From the NCBI GenBank assembly GCA_934047225.1, contig OW204009.1:16380898-16444897 (forward strand): a stretch of DNA of 64,000 nt, given 5' to 3'. Numbering within the stretch: position 1 is the first letter of the stretch; the number at the start of each line of letters is the position of its first letter. Made by a program: the position numbers and the translations under genes. The stretch is from Ypsolopha sequella. Lineage: Eukaryota; Arthropoda; Insecta; Lepidoptera; Ypsolophidae. The notes beneath the pieces are model-generated. The model did not search any database. It saw only the letters and a program-made list of their open reading frames with translations, and was not told the origin of the DNA. Shown here piece by piece: positions 58,366-64,000 of this stretch.

Positions 58366-59541
58366 ATGAAGTTGTTAACCCTTTTCGGTGTTCTAGGACT
58401 CCTTTTGTGGACAAAGGTCAGTAAAATTATTAATACTATATGGGTAATGGATGGGAGGATGGGATTGGAGATTGCCACACCGACCATAACAAGGCAATTT
58501 ATTTTTTTAAGACTACCCTTTTAGCCTTTCAATTGGTGACTGTTTTTGGTCGCTTTTACTTGTTTCACTAAAATGCATAAATGTAAACTTTAAATCTTGT
58601 TGTGTACATGTCATTTTACAAATTTACGATGAACGATCCTCGCACCGTCAGCGTGTCGTCAACCCACCGTCCAGTAGTGCAAAAATGACACGTAAGTTAC
58701 GCAATTTAAAGCTCATAATTCAATGCTTATTTGGAGGTTGGTCTGGTGCCGATCCGTTGTAATGTGCGATGACCTTAGGGAAACAACAAATACCCTGGCA
58801 CTTAATACAAAGGAGCAGATTTAATTACCTACTACTACTACACGAGCACACGCTTGTCCACACACGTTTGTGTGTGTATATATGCAATCCAAAACCAGCA
58901 GCCAAGTAATGTGCTCCCCCACCCGTCCTTATAATTTTCCGCTGACGTCAAATAAAATGGCGGGTGGAGGTGGATGTACATTGCCCCTTCGTTTTTCTTT
59001 GTCAAAATACACGGAGCGTGGTTCATACCACGCGTGGCCTCGCACCGCATGGTATGAGTTCATTCATCCACCCATACAAGTCATACTTTGTGTAGTTAAT
59101 AAAAGACAGCTTAACTTTAAATTAGAAAACATACTCCACTTAATACACTGATCGATTTTCCCATCACTTTCAAATATTATTTGATTCATCAAATTTTGCT
59201 TTATGAGCTGTATAGAGACAGTTAAATGTCACTAGATAATACTTATGAAAAAATATATAAAGAAAATAAGCTGTTGAATTCACATTCAGTTTTTACCTTT
59301 TTTATAAATCTTAAGAAAAATCCAGGCGTAAAGGGGACTCTTGAGAAACATAACCATGTAACCTTATTCCCTATTCCAGCCAGCTTGCTTGATGCCCACC
59401 AGTATGCCAGAAAACCCTTTCCCAGTGGACTACGTACCGTATGCCGTGACCTTGGAACAGCTGCAATGCTTGTATCCGGACCTTGCCATTAATATCATCA
59501 TCGATATGGAGACACCCTGGTTCCCGATAGAAGCTGATTAA
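58366..59541 (+). CDS. Small secreted peptide, two exons, function unknown
   Basis: Exon 1, 58366-58416, encodes a 17-residue hydrophobic start (MKLLTLFGVLGLLLWTK) and ends at AAG|GTCAGT in phase 0. Exon 2, 59380-59541, follows TTATTCCCTATTCCAG and reads PACLMPTS, ENPFPVDYVPYAV, LEQLQCLYPDL, then an acidic end and TAA. The product is 70 residues; cleavage after the leader would leave about 53, with two Cys. AATAAA overlaps the stop, and TATA/TCAGT elements sit upstream. I do not recognise the family; it could be a secreted effector, a hormone-like peptide or a taxon-specific gene. Leader, splice sites, phase and poly(A) signal agree, so I think it is a real gene. Confidence 0.68.
58810..58945 (+). 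repeat. Interspersed repeat in the intron of the small peptide gene
   Basis: CAGATTTAATTACCTACTAC, TACTACACGAGCAC, then a GT-rich stretch and AGCCAAGT..GTGCTCCC; a second copy is at 62398-62512. Confidence 0.6.
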
Positions 59542-59546
59542 ATAAA
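59541..59546 (+). terminator. Polyadenylation signal overlapping the stop of the small peptide gene
   Basis: AATAAA starts on the last base of the TAA stop, giving a very short 3' UTR if used. Confidence 0.5.
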
Positions 59547-59564
59547 TCAATTGCTTTCTAGTAA

Positions 59565-59668
59565 ATTATTTAAAACGGATCGACTTACGTGATCTCGCAA
59601 TACATGTTTCAAATTCTTTCGAAATTCGTTAGATAATTTACGTAAGTTCATCCGTTTTAAATAATTAT
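59565..59668. repeat. Palindrome just after the small peptide gene
   Basis: AAATTATTTAAAACGGAT and ATCCGTTTTAAATAATTA enclose mirrored GACTTACGT / ACGTAAGT blocks. Starts about 20 bp past the AATAAA. Confidence 0.65.
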
Positions 59669-59769
59669 TTATGAATTCAACTTACAGTAGTTACAAATCT
59701 AAAAACAATTACTTTTTATCAATATAAAAGATAAGCTTCATACGCCGCCTTTTTTGTCCAAATACTAAG

Positions 59770-59937
59770 CATTGGTATCGATTCGGTGTAGCACGATTTA
59801 AATTATTTGACACAACTAAACTTAATTTGAGCGTTCTGTCCTTGTCTTTTCGATACAGAAAGAATAAGACAGAACGCTTAAATTAAGTTTTGTGCTATCA
59901 AATAAGTTAAATCGTGTTACACCGAATCGATATCATT
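59770..59937. mobile_element. Palindromic MITE, ~168 bp
   Basis: ATCGATTCGGTGTAGCACGA and TCGTGTTACACCGAATCGAT; inner GAGCGTTCTGTC / GACAGAACGCTT also pair. Confidence 0.72.
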
Positions 59938-60769
59938 AGTAGGTATTGGTATTAGGGCCTCCTTTAATGTCAACCGCAGCTACTCATGGTGAACTCTTTA
60001 AGGACAAAGTTTTTTTTTTACCTTATGATTAATATTATATTATATAAGCGCTCTTAATAAGCTAAACTAAACGCCACAGAATATCATTGGGCAGCAGCGT
60101 TTGCGTGCAGAACAATCCCTCCCACTGCTCCCATTTGTGGCGTCCATTGGGAGAGGCCTAGGTCAAGCCATGGTTTGCTATTTTAAAAATCAGTCTTGCG
60201 CAAGTGGGACCCACTCATTGAGGTGTACATACTATTGGAAATTAAAAGCGGTCGTTGGATAAGTATTAATGATTTCAGATTTTACAAAAAAGAACCATTC
60301 CTTTATTTTTTTTAATTAGTAAAACTGCATTCACGGATTTTTGAAATATCTCTTCTCTCAGTCGGGAATCGAATCAACTTAAGTGCGAACTTTTTATGAC
60401 ATAACTTGACAGATTCAATGAAAAGAACAAATGCCTTTATGAAACGTTGTATCTTACATTGAAGGAAAGCCTCCCTATCTGCTCTCCTATGAAATCTAAC
60501 AAAATAAATGTAACGGGCCACCAACGAAAAGTTCTAAAGATAATAAATATAAATTTATACTCAAACGTGACATAACATTAAAAAAAAAAACTGCAATCCT
60601 AATTTTAATAAAGACTTGAAAGTTAAATATGATTGATTCAAGTGCATTATTTCGTTTTTTCATCCTCAGATTTTACTGTTTTCAATGGATACTTTTGTAC
60701 TTTCCACCTTGTGGAACCTAGATTCAAATAATTTAAGACAAGTCTGCACCAATGTTTCTATTCTATGTA

Positions 60770-60960
60770 ATTACCACTTGCTGAACGCAAGGTATGACTT
60801 AACTAGCGCGTTCATGTGCAACTATCATATTGGGACGTAAAAATTGTCGGTGAAAAGAGAGCGTATAAGTGTTCACAGTTCCAGTAACAGTTCACACTCG
60901 GAAACTAATGTAACCTCTAACACGATCTATATCGAAACCGATGTTAATGATGTCTTAGAG
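60770..60960 (+). mobile_element. SINE body fragment
   Basis: TATTGGGACGTAAAAATTGTCGGTGAAA-type sequence (split here: ATTGGGACGTAA, TCGGTGAAA) and CAGTTCACACTCGGAA match the SINE at 61960-62060. No tRNA head. Confidence 0.5.
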
Positions 60961-61240
60961 TTTTTTTTTTATTTTATTTTATTTTAGGATTATTTAGTTT
61001 TAAATTAAGTTACTTTTTTGTTATTTATGTTAATGATTACTATGTGCTGTTGGGAGGTCATCGAAATGTAAATGGAAAAAATATTTATTATAAAGTTATG
61101 TACGTAAATTGTTTGCACAAATGGCCACTAATGTGTAGCGTAAACCAATAAACATGCGGTATGCTAATGAACATTTGTGTCTCAGTGCCAATACGATGCT
61201 ATGTAACCGAAGCATGGCTGGGGCCAAGCTTAAAATATAC

Positions 61241-62100
61241 GGAGGTAGCCATGGGCGTAGCCACGGTGGGCCAGGGCGAGGAGCTTGCCCCACCCTGGCT
61301 CTGACCTGTAAGATACATAACCAAACCTAAAAACTAAATTATCTAGGTACTAACAACCTATAATACCTATGTGTAATTGTTTACTTACTGTACCTGAAAG
61401 TACTATCTATAAAAAAATATGAAAAAATTTAAATATCACTTTGAAAAAAAAAGTTTTAAAAAAAAAGTTTAAAGGAAATTTTCACTCTAGGGTAGACATT
61501 GTCTACCCTGGCGTCATACAATTTTTTTTTTTCAAAGTGATATTTAAATTTTTTCATATTATTTTATTGTTGTTCTTGACCAATTGTTTGCTTTTCCAGC
61601 AAAAAGTTCTGTGCACGGCACTGATAGATAGATATAAACCTCTAAATTGACTTATTAACAAATTGGCATACGCCCAGAGCCCAAACGGCTGAAGTTAGAG
61701 ACACATTTTTCGATGGTAGATTTCGTGGTGTAGGTAGGTGTGCCCCACCCTGAGCCCATGGCTGGCTACGCCCATGGAGGTAGCTCAGGAGTAGAACGCT
61801 AGCCTCTCAATCTTGAGATCCAGGTTCGATTCCCAGTCAATGAGTTTTTTTGAATTTATATGCATAGTATTTGTTCTTACTTACCACTTTCTGAACAGTG
61901 AAGGAAAACCTTGTAAGGAAACCTGCATGCCCTAAAAAGCGTGTATTTATGCCCGAAATATTATCACCACCCATCACATTGGGACGTAATAATCGTCGGT
62001 GAAACTCGGGTGTACCGAGTATGGACTGTGACTTGCATTTCACAGTTCACACTCGGAACACCTTTGACACCCCTTCGGGGATTCATGTCGTGACGCTATA
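61241..62100 (+). mobile_element. tRNA-derived SINE split by a transposon
   Basis: GGAGGTAG (61241) continues after an insertion as CTCAGGAGTAGAACGCTAGC, an A-box-like tRNA start, then GGTTCGATTCC, a perfect B box (about 61823-61833). The body (CATCACATTGGGACGTAATA, CGTCGGTGAAACTCGGGTGT) is shared with 60780-60960 and 3690-3827. Confidence 0.68.
61249..61775. mobile_element. hAT-type insertion inside the SINE promoter, 527 bp
   Basis: Left CCATGGGCGTAGCCACGG and right GGCTGGCTACGCCCAT are inverted, with a perfect 8-bp duplication GGAGGTAG (61241-61248, 61776-61783). The centre has a further palindrome (61420-61555: AAATATCACTTTGAAAAAAA and its complement). Confidence 0.75.
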
Positions 62101-62397
62101 TATTTTTTATTTATATTTATTTAGGACATATGTATAACCCATACTATACTAGGATATATAACCCATACTGGAGCTTTAACTTTCTATAACAAGACAAAAA
62201 AATTGACCTTCAAATTTTTTATCTATCAAGAATAATGAAGACAGCGATACCTACCAGAGAAAAGAAAAACATAATTAACAGATATAGAGACACATAAAGG
62301 TCATTTATTTTAGCGTGCGGCTTTCAATAGAGGTTAGCGCTCCAGTCTGGCTATAGACCTCTTGGCTTGGGCAAACTCCCGACACCCAATACAAGCT

Positions 62398-62512
62398 AAC
62401 AGATTTAATTACCTACTACTACTACACGAGCACCAATCTGTACGCACACGTATGTGTGTGTGCGTGCACACAGCAAACAGCCGACAGCCAAGCCAAGTGG
62501 CGTGCTCCCATT
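62398..62512 (+). repeat. Second copy of the 58810 repeat
   Basis: Same blocks in the same order, with TACGCACACGTATGTGTGTG in the middle. The short frame 62454-62642 is not a gene. Confidence 0.6.
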
Positions 62513-62584
62513 CGTACTTCTTATATGTAGTCTATATCTAGAGTATTTTAGTAACTTTCAAAATGTAGAGCCGCGGATAGATAG

Positions 62585-62591
<7 letters not shown>

Positions 62592-62625
<34 letters not shown>
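62592..62625 (+). repeat. (TA)n microsatellite
   Basis: About 14 TA dinucleotides, then TTATATATAT. Confidence 0.9.
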
Positions 62626-63757
62626 TGCGGATATTGTCTTGATTTTACAAAAGCGAGCAATTCGGGCTGTATAAAACATGAATTACCGGCATTTATTAAG
62701 AGAAAAATTCAAAGAAATTAATATATTGACAGGAACGAGAAAAATATAGAAAGTTTATTTGCGAATTGATTATATTAATATAATATTATGATTATATTCA
62801 TTATTATTTCCAACACTCAAAATGTATAATTATGAATTTTTCCCTTTTTATAAACATATCATTGTAAATATTATCCCATCAAAATCATTCCTTTAAAAAA
62901 TTATGCCAAGTCTCGTAACACTTTCGCCGTAAAAAAAATTGAGATCCCGAGAAGAGCCAAGTCAACCTTTAACTGAAGTTAGCAAATTACTCGATAGTTG
63001 TCTTGAAACTACACAGGTGAAATAAAGTTTGCATCGTTTGGTCTAGGCAATCACTTGGTATCACAATTTCACAGTACAGTATATCCTCATGCTTTGTGAT
63101 TGCCAAGTCAAAAAGGTGCAAAAAACAATAATAAAACATGAGTGCAAAACTGTTAAGGCCTACACAACAATCCTATTAAGTGATTTTGAACTTAATTATA
63201 TAGATACAAAGTCTACATTAGAACGCTCGCTTCGTGCGCTGTCGGCACGCATAATCAGTGAATTTTCAAGGTTTTTCTGGATATTCTGAAAAAGTATTTG
63301 ATGCAGGTATTTTTCATCTTGACAATGAAAAATAAACCATGTTTTCCTGTTCAAAACTCAAGCCACTTCGACGAAAAACGAAAAACTTAAAAAGGTGTAA
63401 TTTTAAAAAATAAAACGTGTCGAGTGAAATGTGTCCAGTTCGGTCTTGACAACGGAAAAACACAGGTCTGAAAAACATGTCTGCGAGTTTTACATTGATA
63501 AGGTCAGTAGTGACCCAGCATATTTAAGCAAAAAATCCCTGGGATACCAAAGGCAAGGCTTTAACAATAATTTATTGTCCAGGCGGCGACTGAACCCACC
63601 TTCATTCAATAGCTTCAAAAAAACCTGGTTGGCCGCGTTTCAGATATTTGTACCACCGTGTTCTGGACGTAGCTCTACTATAAAACAATCGACGATAAAT
63701 AATGAAAAGCTAACATTTAAATGACTATATTTCACAAAACACAATACATAAAGACAT

Positions 63758-64000
63758 TAAGATTCTTCTTCTTTTACTTCTTTAACTTCTTCGCTTTTAT
63801 CACCCTCTTCATTCTTCTTCTCCTTCTGTTCTGATCTCTGCTTCTCCAGGATACTCTCATCTATTGAGCTCTTCGACAGCTGCCTCAGAATCTTCTCGAA
63901 TATCCTCGGGGCACTTTTTGTGTTCGGCAAAGAAATATCTGTCTGCGTTGTCACCGTCTCGCATTTCCTCTCTTCTTGAACTTTTAACGGCGTGTTCTGT
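63758..64000 (-). CDS. 3' end of a gene leaving the window; Glu/Lys-rich C-terminus
   Basis: One frame is open from the window edge to TAA at about 63760. It reads KVQEERKCETVTTQTDISLP, then SAPRIFEKILRQLSKSSIDE, then a highly charged Lys/Glu tail ending KEEES. It has no ATG near its left part, so it continues upstream beyond 64000. The ordered part could form a short helix; the tail is probably disordered. I do not recognise the protein. Its non-repeat codons and acidic tail suggest a host gene. Confidence 0.55.

Overview
This window reads as AT-rich nuclear DNA of a moth or butterfly (Lepidoptera). The reasons are small exons with GT-AG introns, dense decayed mobile DNA, a Helitron with the CTAG hairpin terminus common in lepidopterans, RTE-type and other LINE tails, tRNA-derived SINEs, and the 'GGCCAAGTGCGAGTCGG / GGTTCCGTACC' repeat familiar from that order. 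There are no operons or other bacterial features, and most open frames in the window are chance or repeat-derived. No database search was possible, so family names rest on motifs recognised by eye.

Layout. 1-15 kb is a repeat field: an RTE LINE fragment, SINE pieces, hAT-like and palindromic MITEs, a complete 971-bp Helitron, and a foldback element with arms of about 410 bp carrying a nested hAT-type MITE. 15.3-22.1 kb holds a decayed minus-strand multi-exon coding region: a YqaJ-type exonuclease domain with a frameshift, and three downstream exons of unknown function, one frameshifted. The latter lie between copies of a roughly 30-bp inverted repeat. 22.9-37.6 kb is more LINE, MITE and Helitron material plus a 2-kb minisatellite of 42-bp units.

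37.66-52.96 kb is the main gene: an eight-exon, plus-strand, secreted trypsin-like serine protease (736 codons by my splice model) of the Snake type. It has a signal peptide, about 430 residues of Cys-free Asn/Tyr/Pro/Thr-rich sequence, a short Cys-containing linker, an activation site after Leu490, and the triad His537/Asp589/Ser687. Family knowledge suggests a role in an extracellular protease cascade (Toll or melanisation), but the CLIP domain of the family is not visible. The striking feature is that two coding exons have expanded in tandem inside the gene. The catalytic-His exon is present as 12 copies of 104 bp, and the S1-pocket exon as 4 copies of 112-114 bp. The extra copies keep splice donors, and phase analysis shows which of them could give an in-frame protein.

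53-64 kb: more LINE, MITE and SINE sequence; a previously hidden two-exon gene for a roughly 70-residue secreted peptide (58.37-59.54 kb); a well-bounded hAT MITE (57.2 kb); a SINE split by a transposon inside its promoter (61.2-62.1 kb); and, at the right edge, the 3' end of a minus-strand gene with a Glu/Lys-rich tail that continues out of the window.
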